Below, one piece after another: positions 10,780 through 21,262 of a stretch of 64,000 nt of DNA; the first letter of the stretch is position 1, and each line of letters opens with the position of its first letter. This DNA is from Engraulis encrasicolus (lineage: Eukaryota; Chordata; Actinopteri; Clupeiformes; Engraulidae). The stretch spans positions 17,246,664-17,310,663 of the forward strand of contig NC_085860.1 in the NCBI RefSeq assembly GCF_034702125.1, given 5' to 3'. The notes under the pieces were generated by a model, which was not told where the DNA came from, made no database searches, and worked only from the letters and a program-made list of their open reading frames with translations. Made by a program: the position numbers and the translations under genes.

Positions 10780-12448
10780 TGTAAGAGCCAGTTTTCCTTC
10801 TATTTTTTCTTTTTGTTTCATGTCATGCCGTAATCGTCCACTGGGTGGCGCTTGCATTGTAATTGGGGTCACAGCAATATAAGGGGGAACCTTTGTTCAG
10901 GTGACAGGTGTTGCCTGACGGAGGTGAGCACATACAGTTTTGACCGCTTCGTCTCGGTGTTTGTATGAGAACTTTCTGTCGTGCTTAACTTTCGTTTCAT
11001 GGATTATTGTGGACTTTGCTGACTGGGAATGTACTGCTACTGGATGCACCTTAACTGTGGTGAGACGCAATAAATTACGAAAAGTAAGAAGACGTCAAGA
11101 TTGTTTATTCATGCATACTCATGTCCACCTGCTGAGCAAGCGCGTCTGATTGGTGTTAAGTCAAGCAACACTTCAGGAGCTTCAAGCGGTAGGCTTAGCT
11201 TCTATATCTCAAGTCAAAACTGGCTCTCGCGCCATCGAGACGGATCAAAATTTTCCAAAGTGGATTAGCTGTTCATCGTGCGATTGGATGGATGTACAGG
11301 AAGACCTGACTTGACTACGGAGCCGGGGGGCGAGGGCCCGCTTCAACATCGCAACTTTGTATACAGTGGAGGAAGACCTTTTCGCCTTAAAGCGATGGTT
11401 CGGAGTAGAATCACCCTAATGCCATTTGAACCGTGACACCCATCCACCTTTACACCCGAAGTGTTTTCTGCCGCAGGCTTACATCAACAGAGTTGCCGTG
11501 TTATTCGATGTTTATTCCGGTTAGCTTGACTCAAGCGCATATGGATACTGGGCACCGTCTCCAAACTTTCCCCACAAAAATAACATGTCATGACACCAAA
11601 CTTCTACAGTAGCACAAATATGGTCTGTACTCACGAAACGAAGCATTTGGAAGTTTGGAAATAGTCCAGGAGTTTATTATTATCAACACAAGCCGAATAG
11701 CTTCTCTGCTGCTAAAGCTGCGCCAACGTTACTTCCGTCATCTAAGACAAGCATGTAAGAGTCCTCAACGAAGCTCATAATATGCACAATGAAAAGTGAA
11801 TTCAGCATCAGTATTGATAACGAAAATCCTTGTCTAATTGATAGTAGGTAAGATTTGAAATATCTTTTAAGTATTGCTTTGAAAATATAAGCCTTAATCA
11901 CAATTCAGTGAAAACTTTTTTAACACTCTCGTCTGGAAGTTTGTTGAAGACTTTTACGGGCTTGTCTCATATGACGGAAGTAACGTTGGCACAGCTTTAG
12001 CAGCAGAGAAGCTATTCAGCTTGTGTTGATAATACTAAACTCCTGGACTATTTCCAAACTTCCAAATGCTTCGTTTCGTGAGTACAGACCATATTTGTGC
12101 TACTGCAGAAGTTTGGTGTAATGACATGTTATTTTTGTGGGGAAAGTTTGGAGACGGTGCCCAGTATCCATATGCGCTTGAGTCAAGCTAACCGGAATAA
12201 ACATCGAATAACACGGCAACTCTGTTGATGTAAGTCTGCGGCAGAAAACACTTCGGGTGTAAAGGTGGATGGGTGTCACGGTTCAAATGGCATTAGGGTG
12301 ATTCTACTCCGAACCATCGCTTTAAGTCTGCTAGTAGATCTACATGCTTCAGAGTGAAGGCGCCCGACGAAAGGTATGTGTAGCGCTACCTACGAATGAA
12401 TGGCCATTCAGGTTGTGTGCACACATTGTGGGGTAAAAGTCCAATGCA
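10780..12448 (+). repeat. Putative BEL/Pao 5' LTR (about 730 bp without its insertion)
   Basis: It starts TGTAAGAGCC exactly where U-unit homology stops, and ends AATGCA just before TGGTGACAACC, the likely primer-binding site. A TATA-like ATATAAGG lies at about 10877 and a poly(A) signal AATAAA at about 11069, in the right order for U3-R-U5. A 939-bp foldback at 11387-12325 splits it. The 3' LTR is absent, so the limits cannot be confirmed by comparison within the window. Confidence 0.55.
11387..12325. mobile_element. 939-bp TTAA foldback element with ~367-bp arms
   Basis: It is bounded by TTAA at 11387-11390 and 12322-12325. The left arm (11387-11753, starting TTAAAGCGATGGTTCGGAGT) and the right arm (11959-12325) are near-perfect reverse complements, separated by about 205 bp. 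It lies in the BEL LTR. It has no coding capacity apart from a 72-codon minus-strand frame across the loop, which I do not regard as a gene. The target site fits piggyBac or Kolobok. Confidence 0.88.
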
Positions 12449-12487
12449 TTGGTGACAACCGGGGTTGGGGTTAACGCTGGTCGCGGA

Positions 12488-14159
12488 CAGTGTTGGGTAA
12501 GTTACTTTTTAAAAGTAGTTAGTTACTTTACTTTAGTTACTGCGTTCAATTGTAACTGAATTACTTTACTTATTACTAAATTTAAAAAGTAACTTGTTAC
12601 TAATTACTTTACTTTACTTTTTCGCGGGAAAAGGGATTTTAACCAGCACACCTCATAATACACCTGCTTCCCAAGGTTATAGGCCGGCTGTGTAAATGTC
12701 CTAATATTTTAATCTGTGCACACTGTAGGCCTACCTCTATGGAATCCCTCATATAGGCCTGTCATTCTCACATCTAAAATGCATTTCATGGTTGCCCTGT
12801 AGGCCTGTTTATAAAAGTGTCAATACATTTGAATCTAGTCTAACATTACACCATAGAATAGAATATTGTCTTTTATTGTCATGTCAGCATTAAAATTACT
12901 TTTGGTCTCACAGAATAAAAACAGAATGAGTAAGGTGAGGTGGCCATACCAAACAGAAATGTTGTAGGTAGGACACTCTGCTTACATGTTGCAGCTTAGG
13001 CTACTCCAAAGCCTTTCAGTTTCCTGCGCATTGCATTGCATATGCATCAACATTATTATTGAAGATTGTGCCGAATGCAGAATCCGTTCGTGCTGGAAGA
13101 CGGTTTGATCAGGCACATTTGAATAGCCTGAAGAACGTGGCGGCCTCATCGCCATTTAGGGCAGTCATGGGTGAGCGGTTAGGGCGTCAGACTTGCATCC
13201 CAGAGGTTGCCGGTTCGACTCCCGACCCGCCAGGTTGGTGGGGGGAGTAATCAACCAGTGCTCTCCCCCATCCTCCTCCATGACTGAGGTACCCTGAGCA
13301 TGGTACCGTACCACCGCACTGCTCCCCATGGGGCGCCACTGAGGGCTGCCCCCTTGCAAGGGTGAGGCATAAATGCAATTTCGTTGTGTGCAGTGTGCAC
13401 TTTTGTGTTGTGGAGTGCTGTGTGTCACAATGACAATGGGAGTTGGAGTTTCCCAATGGTCTTTCACTTTTCACTTCACTTTATGGTGTTGCTTGCGCTG
13501 TTGTTCTCACGTTATTATTCCCAATTACTTGACTCGCGCTGGCTGCTGCTGCGGACGGAGCTACCCAAATTGTTTTGTTTTTTTTGGCCGTGTAGCCTAT
13601 TTAACTGTCATCAGTGAGCACAAAAGAGGCTATGGCATTTGCGATATGGGGTACAGCTGTTTTAGAATGCATTTGCGTAACGATGAACTCGGAATGACTA
13701 TAGATTTAACTGCGCAGCGAATCACTTTCACTTTCCCTCTATGGCGTAAATTAAAAGGTTAGAAAAAAATGATGGTGGAACTCCAAGTATTTCAGTATAG
13801 GTTAACCACATCACAGCGCAATGGGCTCATGAAAGTCCCAGTGAAAGACCTTGCATGCACGAGGAAGGAACAGCAGTCTGCGTGCGCGCGCTCTCACACA
13901 CCCACTTCCGAGAGCTCGAGAAGGGCTGGGGAAAACAGCCCAGACAGAGCTCTTCGTGCATCTAGAACTACTAATAACAGCAGACCTTACGATGATTTCA
14001 AGGCTGAAATTTATAACGAGTAACGACCGTTATGGCAGCGCAGTAACTGCAATTAAATTACTGAAAATTTAAGAGTAATGCGTTACGTTCCTACGTTAGT
14101 GCCAAAAGTAATTAAATTACGTAACGATGTTATTTAGTAACGCGTTACCCCCAACACTG
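12488..14159. mobile_element. hAT-type element with a nested SINE
   Basis: The ends CAGTGTTGGGTAAGTTAC and ACGCGTTACCCCCAACACTG form the inverted termini (CAGTGTTGGG on both strands). The flanks GTCGCGGA (12480-12487) and TTCGCGGA (14160-14167) agree at 7 of 8 positions, an aged hAT target duplication. Subterminal GTTACTTTA/TAATTAAATTAC words occur at both ends. No transposase is recognised. It sits in the BEL leader and is itself interrupted by the SINE at 13160-13490. Confidence 0.9.
13160..13490 (+). mobile_element. tRNA-derived SINE, copy 3 (longest)
   Basis: The head has a box A-like GGTGAGCGGTTAGGG and a perfect box B GGTTCGACTCC at about 13211. The body runs CCAGTGCTCTCCCCCATCC, CATGACTGAGGTACC, a GGGGCGCCACTGAGGGCTG block, GGTGAGGCATAAATGC, then an AATGACAATGGGAGTTGGAG tail. 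This is the best copy for defining the family in this window. Frames crossing it on either strand are not genes. Confidence 0.88.
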
Positions 14160-14242
14160 TTCGCGGATTATTCCACTTTGTTTGAACTCGTTGACTTTGT
14201 TGCGAACTTTGTTGCGAACTTTCGAACCCGTTTGGATTCATT

Positions 14243-15154
14243 ATGGAAGAGGATACCGCTGTCGACAGGCCCGTGGAGCCGTCTGACAAATCGAACATTG
14301 AAAATGTCGATGCGCAAAATGACAAAGAAAAAAGAGTGGTCAAATTAACTCCCAAAGCGCTTGCTGAAAGACTCGGACGTTTACAAAATGACAGGCGAAA
14401 TGTGTTGAATAATGCTTCAAGGCTTAGGGATGTGTTGCAATGTTTTATGGAGAAAAATGACAAAAAACAGGTTGAAAGTGTTTTTAATGATTTGTTGAAA
14501 AAATGTGACGAAGCAAAAGGTTTTCATGCATCTTTAATGAGTATGTTGCCAACTGAAGAAAAAGACAGACATGATGTGTGGTTTAAAGGCAAAATGATCG
14601 CTAATAATGATTTTATTCCTAAAGTACAATTATGGGTGTCAAAGTGTGATGAAAATGTAACATGTGATGCTGCCAATGGTATTGATGATGTTAACCCCGA
14701 AGATAGCATCTCCAATGTACCCAGCAGACGGTCAGGGAAAAGCGGTAATAGTGGTAGACTTAGCACTGCATCCTCTACAACCAAGGCAAAGGCGGAGAAG
14801 GCAGCACTGCTCACTCGTTTAGCTGCTTTAAAGGACAAGCACACCCTTGAAGAGCAAGAACAGCAGATAAGAAGGAAAAATGAGCAACAGGAATTGGAAA
14901 CCATGATTGCCGAATCCACTGCTAAGCTTGCAGTTCTCCAGTCCTCTGACAATCGAAGCTGTGCTAAAACGTCCAAAGCAATGAATTCCTACTTGAAGAA
15001 AAATACCAGGAAAGCTTCACACCAGTTGAACTCAATGGCAGATGAATTCATGTACCCATCCCAAAGGAAACGCGCACAAGGAACCTGTGCTTTCAGCGCC
15101 CCCAAAGGTACAAGGTGCGCCACAGCAGAAAGGTGGAGCTCAGCCCACAGTTAA
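14243..15154 (+). pseudogene. BEL/Pao gag, N-terminal part (303 codons)
   Basis: The start ATG at 14243 follows the leader and the hAT insertion and is the first in-frame Met. The product begins acidic, then has an alpha-helical Lys/Glu-rich region (residues about 35-130). A second charged, coiled-coil-like stretch follows (about 185-230, with runs of Glu, Gln and Lys). BEL gag proteins usually begin with such a helical domain. The last roughly 35 codons are out of frame: the homologous continuation lies in another frame from about 15100, near a C5 run. Gag would form the particle in which the element's RNA is copied. This copy cannot make a complete product. Confidence 0.65.
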
Positions 15155-16016
15155 GCCAAAGCAATACACCAACCCCAATACGCAGACTCAGCGCACCCCG
15201 GGCAAAGGACTACAATCCACACAAGCCTACAACCTACCAGCACCGAACCTTGTCTCAGTAATGCAAAGGCAAAATGAAATAACATCTGCACTGGTCAAAC
15301 AACAACTACTAGCATCACTGCCACCAAGAGACATCCCTCTGTTCGATGGAGATCCTCTTCAGTACATTTCATTCATGCGTGCATTCGAGCAAGGAGTGGA
15401 GGAAAAGGCCAGCCAAAGTGACTGCTTGTATTACTTTTCAACAGTTCACCAGGGGGCAGCCTAGGGAGCTTGTTCATAGTTGTCTGCACATGATGCTTGA
15501 CCAAGGATATGCAACAGCAAAGCACCTGCTAGAGGAGTAGCCTGGTGAACCAGCGCCACCCGCTGGACGGCAAAGTGTTTTGTCTACGGGTGGGTCTGGC
15601 CTCACATAATGATTCAATGAAGCCAGAATGCCATGAATCTGGCATACCAATTACAAGGCAAAGATGTGTTTTGAATCAAAGCGGGCAGGGTTTTGAGGGA
15701 AGGTTGTTCTCATCAACAATCTTCGGATGTATTATTTATCGAGGCCAGACTAAATTAGACATCCACATTTAGTCTGGTTTATCAGGCTACTAGAGGAGCA
15801 CTTTGGCAACAAGTACAAAGTCGCCACAGCGTACATTGAAAGGGCTTTATCGTGGGCTCCAATACGAAATGAAGATGTCTCTGCACTGAAGGACTACTCT
15901 CTCTTCCTGAGAGGCTGCTGTAATGTCATGACCGAATTAGACTACATGCAGGAGTTGGAAATGCCAAGTAACATTCGGGCAATCGTCAGCAAGCTGCCAT
16001 ATAAGCTCAGAGAGTG
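15042..16016 (+). pseudogene. BEL/Pao gag, central part, frameshifted and interrupted
   Basis: Continuing gag homology includes an IPLFDGDPLQYISFMRAFEQ block (about 15330-15390) and a QFTRGQPRELVHSCLHM block (about 15440-15490), both typical of the BEL gag core domain. The reading frame shifts near 15437. It is interrupted at 15538-15789 by a MITE that duplicated CTAGAGGAG, resumes at 15790 with a YKVATAYIERAL block, and meets a TGA at 16016 in place of a sense codon. Translation of the whole is impossible, so this is decayed sequence. Confidence 0.7.
15538..15789. mobile_element. 252-bp MITE with 9-bp target duplication in gag
   Basis: The ends TAGCCTGGTGAACCAG and (right end, reverse complement) TAGCCTGATAAACCAG form imperfect terminal inverted repeats. 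The element is flanked by a perfect 9-bp direct repeat, CTAGAGGAG, at 15529-15537 and 15790-15798. Subterminal CTGGCCTC words occur near both ends. A 9-bp duplication is usual for Mutator-like elements, while hAT gives 8. I leave the superfamily open. Confidence 0.88.
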
Positions 16017-16067
16017 ATGGAGGACCATTGCACATGATACATTGGAAGCAACAGGCAGCAGGGCATC

Positions 16068-17246
16068 TTGTCTGACCCGTTGTATGGTAACAATAATGAC
16101 CCACCACCTGCAGTGAATGGAGGAAGAGCTGCCAGTAGGCCAAATCCGTATAAAGGGCAAAGGACTAAAGGAAAGAGTTTCGCCACAACCATTGCACCTG
16201 TCGAGTCTGAACAGGCCAGAGGCTCAAGGAACACTTCATCCTGGCATAGCTATGCTGCAGATCCAACTTGTGCATGTTGTACTCAAAGCCACTCTCTCGA
16301 CTGCTGTGAGCAGCTGAAGCGCATGAGGCACAGAGACAAAATAGACTTTCTAAAGGAAAACAGATTGTGCTTTGGCTGCCTGTGTCCAGGGCACATAAGC
16401 CGAAATTGTGAGCAGCGCCTGACCTGCGAGACATGTGGTCAAGCACATCCCACTACTCTCCATGTTGACAGAAATGATGCAACAAATGGCAAACTTGCAG
16501 CACAGGTCCAGGCCAGTGCATCCACAGCACCTGCTGGGCCTACAGGGTCACGGCCATCTGCAGAGATATGTGCACATACAGGGGCCAGAAAGAATCGCTG
16601 TCTGTTGTCCATCCTTCCAGTGCAAGTAAAATCTGCTAAAGGTGACAAAGTAATCCAGACATATGCATTTTTAGACCCTGGCAGCTCAGCAACCTTTTGT
16701 TCAGAGCAGCTCATGCGAAAGCTTCACATCACTGGGAGAAGAACGCAGCTCCTCCTGCAAACAATGGGGCAAGAACGAGTGGTGCCGTCATACTCAATTG
16801 TTGGCTTGGAGGTGTCTGGCATTAATGGCAACGTGTTCTACGAACTTCCAGAGACTCTGACACAGAAGAAAATGCCCGTAAGCACTGAGCACATCGTAAC
16901 AACCAGAGACCTGGTGCAGTGGCCGTACCTGGCGAAAGTCGACGTTCCCAAGATAGAGGCTGGTGTCGACTTGCTGATTGGCAGCAACGTGCCCAAGATA
17001 CAGGAGCCTTGGGAAGTCATAAACAGCTGTGGGAGGGGCCCGTATGCACTGAAAACGGCGATCGGATGGGTCGTTTCTGGTCCAGTGCATGAGAATTGCA
17101 CTCAGAGTGCTGACCAAACATCTGCATCGGTCAATAGGATATCTGTGCAAAGGCTGGAGGAAATGCTGACCAATCAATACAACCATGACTTCAATGAGAG
17201 GGCTACAGAAGAGTTGGGGTTGTCAAGAGAGGATAGGAAGTTCTAG
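16068..17246 (+). pseudogene. BEL/Pao gag zinc fingers and aspartic protease (392 codons)
   Basis: The frame is open from 16068 but is the downstream part of a larger protein, so the Met is not a true start. Residues 68-80 hold a Cys/His cluster. Residues 101-114 form a CCHC knuckle (C101, C104, H109, C114). Residues 120-132 hold another Cys/His pair set. These would bind the genomic RNA. A retropepsin-like domain (BEL DUF1758-type) follows with a D-P-G triad at 203-205 in an AFLDPGSSATF context; this domain cleaves the polyprotein. The sequence ends at LSREDRKF, which in BEL elements directly precedes the RT region, and nothing homologous follows. Confidence 0.75.
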
Positions 17247-17777
17247 GCGAGTACATTTAGGGTTTAACCCCCAAAAAATTGATACAAAAGTTTTTTTCAT
17301 GGATTCTATTACTATTGGACCTCCTAAAGGTGAATAGGCCAAAAAATGTAGCTTGTCGATATCACCATGAAACTTAACCCAGTGATTACTCACATATTTG
17401 TGAGAAAAAAACAAGTTTTCTGAAATGTTATGTTTTAATATTGTAATTAGACAGTGTCTAATTAAATATGCATTAAATTTCAACATGCAAAAACTCAAAA
17501 TCTGAAAAAGCCAGGCTCAAAATTACTCTTATATTTTGTTTCTAGGAGGCCAAAAGATATATTCAGATTATGGACATCTCTTTTTGTTGTGTAGTAAACC
17601 TAAAGATCTTTGTGCAGACATGCCAGCTAGCATTTTTTTTCCCAAAACATGGTTATTTAACACCTCTCTTAAATTTAAATAATTGAGTTTTATGTTTCTC
17701 AATTTCTTCCAGACATTCTATGACTCTGGTAATATCATTCTTAGCATGTATCATGGCAATGTCAGTTGTCCTCAACT
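17247..17777. other. Unassigned AT-rich sequence left of the assembly gap
   Basis: It starts immediately after BEL coding homology ends. I see no RT, no LTR and no repeat terminus. It may be unrelated sequence joined by deletion or misassembly. Confidence 0.4.
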
Positions 17778-17877
17778 NNNNNNNNNNNNNNNNNNNNNNN
17801 NNNNNNNNNNNNNNNNNNNNNNNNNNNNNNNNNNNNNNNNNNNNNNNNNNNNNNNNNNNNNNNNNNNNNNNNNNNNN
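17778..17877. other. Assembly gap (100 N)
   Basis: Exactly 100 consecutive N, the conventional placeholder for a gap of unknown size. Frames crossing it are meaningless. Confidence 0.99.
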
Positions 17878-19933
17878 TCTTTTAATGACTCTTCCTACTT
17901 CCTGGAGGTGTTCTCACACAATTTATAGGCATGTTGTTATCCGCTGAATCGGTGCGTGCTGGTGAATATGAGCATATATTAATATGCCGTCAGCATCGTC
18001 TAAAACATTCCAAGCGCTCCCAAGTGCCACCCGGCGGTTGTTTGGGTACACTGCAGCTAGGCCCGGTACGTACCGAGGTGGATGACGTGGCATTACCTCG
18101 GTAAAGGGTGTGCATTGTAGGGGGACCGACTGTAGCAGGGCGTCAATTCTGTTGGAGTCTCCCTAATCAATACCCCCGACCTCTGCTGCGTCTATCTTCC
18201 TCCTCCTCCATCTCTGGCCATCGGTCCTACTGGGCTGTTAGGTCGTTATGATTGTGATGGGCCAGGAAAGTCAGAGCTGGAGCTCTCGTGGTCGTGGAAG
18301 GTCTAAAGCATATGAAAATATCGTCAGCCAAAACAATTTCATTAGCGTTGATCAGTTCGGTTGTTTTTCTTTACTCCCTCTGTCCCTGTGTCTGCGCGTG
18401 CGACAACCCAAGTGAAATCTGAAGTCATAGCCTAAACACTACGGATTGTGGTGTCGGGTATATATAAATACAATAGTAAAATGTATACTGCGGTACACAT
18501 CTGTCAAAATAAATCCATGTGTCAGTACTGTAGCTACTGGCTAGAACTACTGTCTAGGGATGACGGTATAGCATCTGTCATCAGTGTTAGGAAGTTAGAA
18601 TGAGATATCTAAGTAACACGTATCAAGTCAAGTTCAATAACTAATCTAGTATACATCTACTGTCATCAATATTTCTTGAAATGGCAACCATGACGGCCTG
18701 TGCGTTTATTGTGATGTTGAACATTCTTACCGTAGCCGGAGACAGTGCCATGGCTGGAAGTTAGCTTGGCTAATTTGTCGTGGCTTCTAGCCGCCCCGCC
18801 CCCGCCTCGTGAGCTCTCGTGGGTTCCCGGGATAATCCGAACACTTGACAGACTGCATGCGCGTTCATGTGTTTTGAAGGCGTGGCTTTGAGGGGAGGGC
18901 TGAAGGGAGAGGCGGGCTGTGTATTTTCAAAAATATAGCTCACAGGAACCGTTTTTCAAAGATCTCCAACCCTACCTTTAACATGGCATTTGAATATATT
19001 TTAATACCATATATGGTTACTTGGAGGCGTTTCAGGATGCAAATTACCCTGAATGCGCGCGTGCACCGTGATTTGGAAGGTGTAGGACTTATCGTGGAGA
19101 TGTGTGCGTAGGAGCAGCCAACGCACGTTTGATAAATCCTGATTTTTCTGTACTTGCGACCATTCTATATTTCACTCGTAGGACACAATTTAGAATGCAT
19201 TCTACGAACTGATGATAAATGAGGCCCCAGGAGTTTCAAATGAGTCATATAGCTCTTCTGTGAGTCATATAGCCTTTCCACCCAGGGACAGAGGAATCTC
19301 AAATCTGCTCAAGAATGCCCCTTTCTTCCCATGTTTTTACTGTACATAGTGTACAGTACCGTACAGTACTGTACAGTAACATCTCTGTAATACTACCCAA
19401 AAGGCATATCCAACTAAGTCAGATGACTGTAGAACGCCTAAAGGGGTAAGCTTTCATTTGAGACCAAAATGTTCTAAAACAGTGAGACCTTGTTTGTGGG
19501 GTGCATTTTGACTAATCAAAAGGTCTACAATAAAACACATGGCAAAACGCATGTGCATATCCACACATAATTGTCTTGGGAAAGGTCATATATAGCTGTA
19601 AAAATATCCCCTTTGACAAACAGCTTCTGTGGACCTGTGAGTAAGTATCACATTTGTTTCCGAGGCAAAATGTATCAGCTAAACTGCTGCAATATAGTAA
19701 TTTCCAAGAGTTTCTAAAGCCGCCTGTCAGAAAAAAAGAAGTTCAAACCCCTGTAAGTCCTTGGCAGTACATCACAACATCTTCCTGTCACTTCCTGTGG
19801 ATTCTACAGAGTCTCTACTTTCAAATGGTACCAGCCACTTCATGATAGGTCAAAGTATGCAGGCACAGGAACCATTTAAGTAGACATTGTGCAAAACCTC
19901 AAAAACACTCAAAAATAGCCCTTAAGGGCTAAT
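17878..19933. other. Unassigned sequence with two orphan DNA-transposon ends
   Basis: No gene is visible. At 18961-18981 a GATCTCCAACCCTACCTTTAA terminus ends in TTAA, as in TTAA-target MITEs, but its left partner is not found and may lie in the gap. At 19219-19237 a TGATAAATGAGGCCCC terminus resembles the ends of PIF/Harbinger-type fish MITEs (GGGGCCTCATTTATCA), again with no partner. A CpG-richer patch occurs at 18780-18900. Confidence 0.4.
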
Positions 19934-20038
19934 NATAACAACAACCTCCTGCTGAATGTCAACAAGACCAAGGAGATTGTTGTCAACTTCCAAAGGGTCC
20001 AAAAACAACTGCCACCACTGACCATCGACGGCGATGCT

Positions 20039-20566
20039 GTGGAGAGAGTGAGCAGCACCAAGTTCCTTGGAGTGCACATCAGCGACGACCTCTCTTGGAC
20101 CACCAACACTACATCACTGGCGAAGAAGGCCCATCAGCGTCTCTACTTCCTGCGCAAACTAAAGAAGGCAAGTGCTACACCCTCCATCATGACAACATTC
20201 TACAGAGGAACCATAGAGAGCGTCGTGTCCAACTGCATCACAGTGTGGGGAGGAAGCTGCACGGAGAAAAACAGGAAGACACTCCAGCGTGTTGTGAACA
20301 CAGCGAAGAAGATCATTGGAGTACCACTCCCCTCCCTGCAGGACATTTACACCACACGCCTCACCCGGAAAGCACTGATGATCATCAAAGACACAAGCCA
20401 CCCTGCACACAAACTGTTCAGCCTCCTGCCCTCTGGAAAGAGGTACAGGCGCCTCCGTTCCCGTACCACCAGGCTGGCGAGCAGCGCAATGCACCAAGCG
20501 ATCAAGATGCTGAACACTCAACCCACTCTCCCTCCACTGTCAGCCTCTAGCCAGCAAGGCCACTGA
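20039..20566 (+). pseudogene. LINE ORF2 protein, C-terminal 175 residues
   Basis: The open frame actually extends upstream to about 19934 without a stop, so the Met at 20039 is not a real start. Recognisable blocks are STKFLGVHISDDLSW (residues 6-20), FYRGTIESVVSNCITVWGG (about 54-72), RKTLQRVVNTAKKIIG (about 79-94), LPSLQDIYTTR (about 97-107) and DTSHPAHKLFSLLPSGKRYR (about 118-137). These follow the RT domain in CR1/L2-group ORF2 proteins. The RT palm and the endonuclease are missing. The frame is intact over its length, which suggests a fairly recent insertion. Confidence 0.85.
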
Positions 20567-20667
20567 CAACCCCCCCCCATCCCCCACCACCATATCTGCG
20601 ACTGAACATTCCACCTGCACTACTATACTTGTGACTGAACTTTCAACCTGCACTAACTCAAAACATG

Positions 20668-20700
<33 letters not shown>

Positions 20701-20802
20701 GCACACTGCACTTTCTGCACTAAACCCAAACATACACACACTGACACACACACACACACACACACACAGACAGACGAACACACACACAGACGCACCTGCA
20801 CT

Positions 20803-20854
<52 letters not shown>
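20668..20854. repeat. Interrupted (CA)n microsatellites in the LINE 3' UTR
   Basis: Three CA runs (about 20670-20700, 20733-20770 and 20808-20854) are separated by short unique stretches. They generate spurious Cys/Val and His/Thr frames. Confidence 0.95.
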
Positions 20855-20856
<2 letters not shown>

Positions 20857-21262
20857 CTGCTGGTGTACTTGACAGACCTTTTTAATATTTATTTTTCTTC
20901 AAAATGCTACTATTACCATGTCAGAACGCTATAAAGGACTTTTTAGGAAAAGCACAAAAGCACAACAATACCTCTTAATGTATGTCCTCTACAAGTCTTC
21001 TGTTGTCCAGTCTTGCACTTTAAATGTCTGTATGAGCACTGTCTATGTCCATACTGTCTTAAGTCCATGTATAAGTACTGTCTATGTCTATACTGTCTAT
21101 GTCCTTACCTAGATTAGTCTATGTCTGTATGGGAAAGCAAGAAATGTAATTTCAAATTCTTTGTATGACCAGTGCATGTAAAGAAATTGACAATAAAACC
21201 TACTTGACTTGACTTGACTTGACTAAAGAACTACTTGGGTATTAATGATCACTAATACATAC

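Larger units (their letters stand above)
10780..17246 (+). mobile_element. BEL/Pao LTR retrotransposon, decayed and 3'-truncated
   Basis: A 5' LTR (10780-12448), a putative primer-binding site starting TGGTGACAACCGG at 12450, a leader, gag and an aspartic-protease region appear in plus-strand order. Coding homology stops at about 17243, so RT, RNase H, integrase and the 3' LTR are missing. The element interrupts a U unit at 10779/10780. It carries four secondary insertions: a TTAA foldback in the LTR, a hAT with a SINE in the leader, and a MITE in gag. At least two frameshifts and one nonsense change break gag. Confidence 0.8.
19934..21225 (+). mobile_element. CR1/L2-type LINE 3' end, 5'-truncated
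   Basis: From a single ambiguous base (N at 19934) the sequence encodes the C-terminal part of a LINE ORF2 protein. A long 3' UTR with (CA)n tracts follows. It ends at a poly(A)-signal-like ACAATAAAACC and a short tandem tail of about four ACTTG units at 21204-21225. A simple tandem tail instead of poly(A) is typical of CR1/L2-group LINEs. 5' truncation is the usual outcome of their insertion. Confidence 0.85.

Noticed and set aside
13170..13235. Possible tRNA gene
   Set aside because: Box A and B are present, but the same head occurs with the same SINE body in several copies and the cloverleaf is poor. It is the SINE promoter region.
14524..14976. 150-codon minus-strand frame
   Set aside because: It is the antisense shadow of BEL gag, Ser/Leu-rich as expected from the reverse of Glu/Lys codons.
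20653..20852. Cys/Val-repeat and His/Thr-repeat frames
   Set aside because: These are translations of (CA)n tracts in the LINE 3' UTR; the same applies near 36600, 44100 and 54050.
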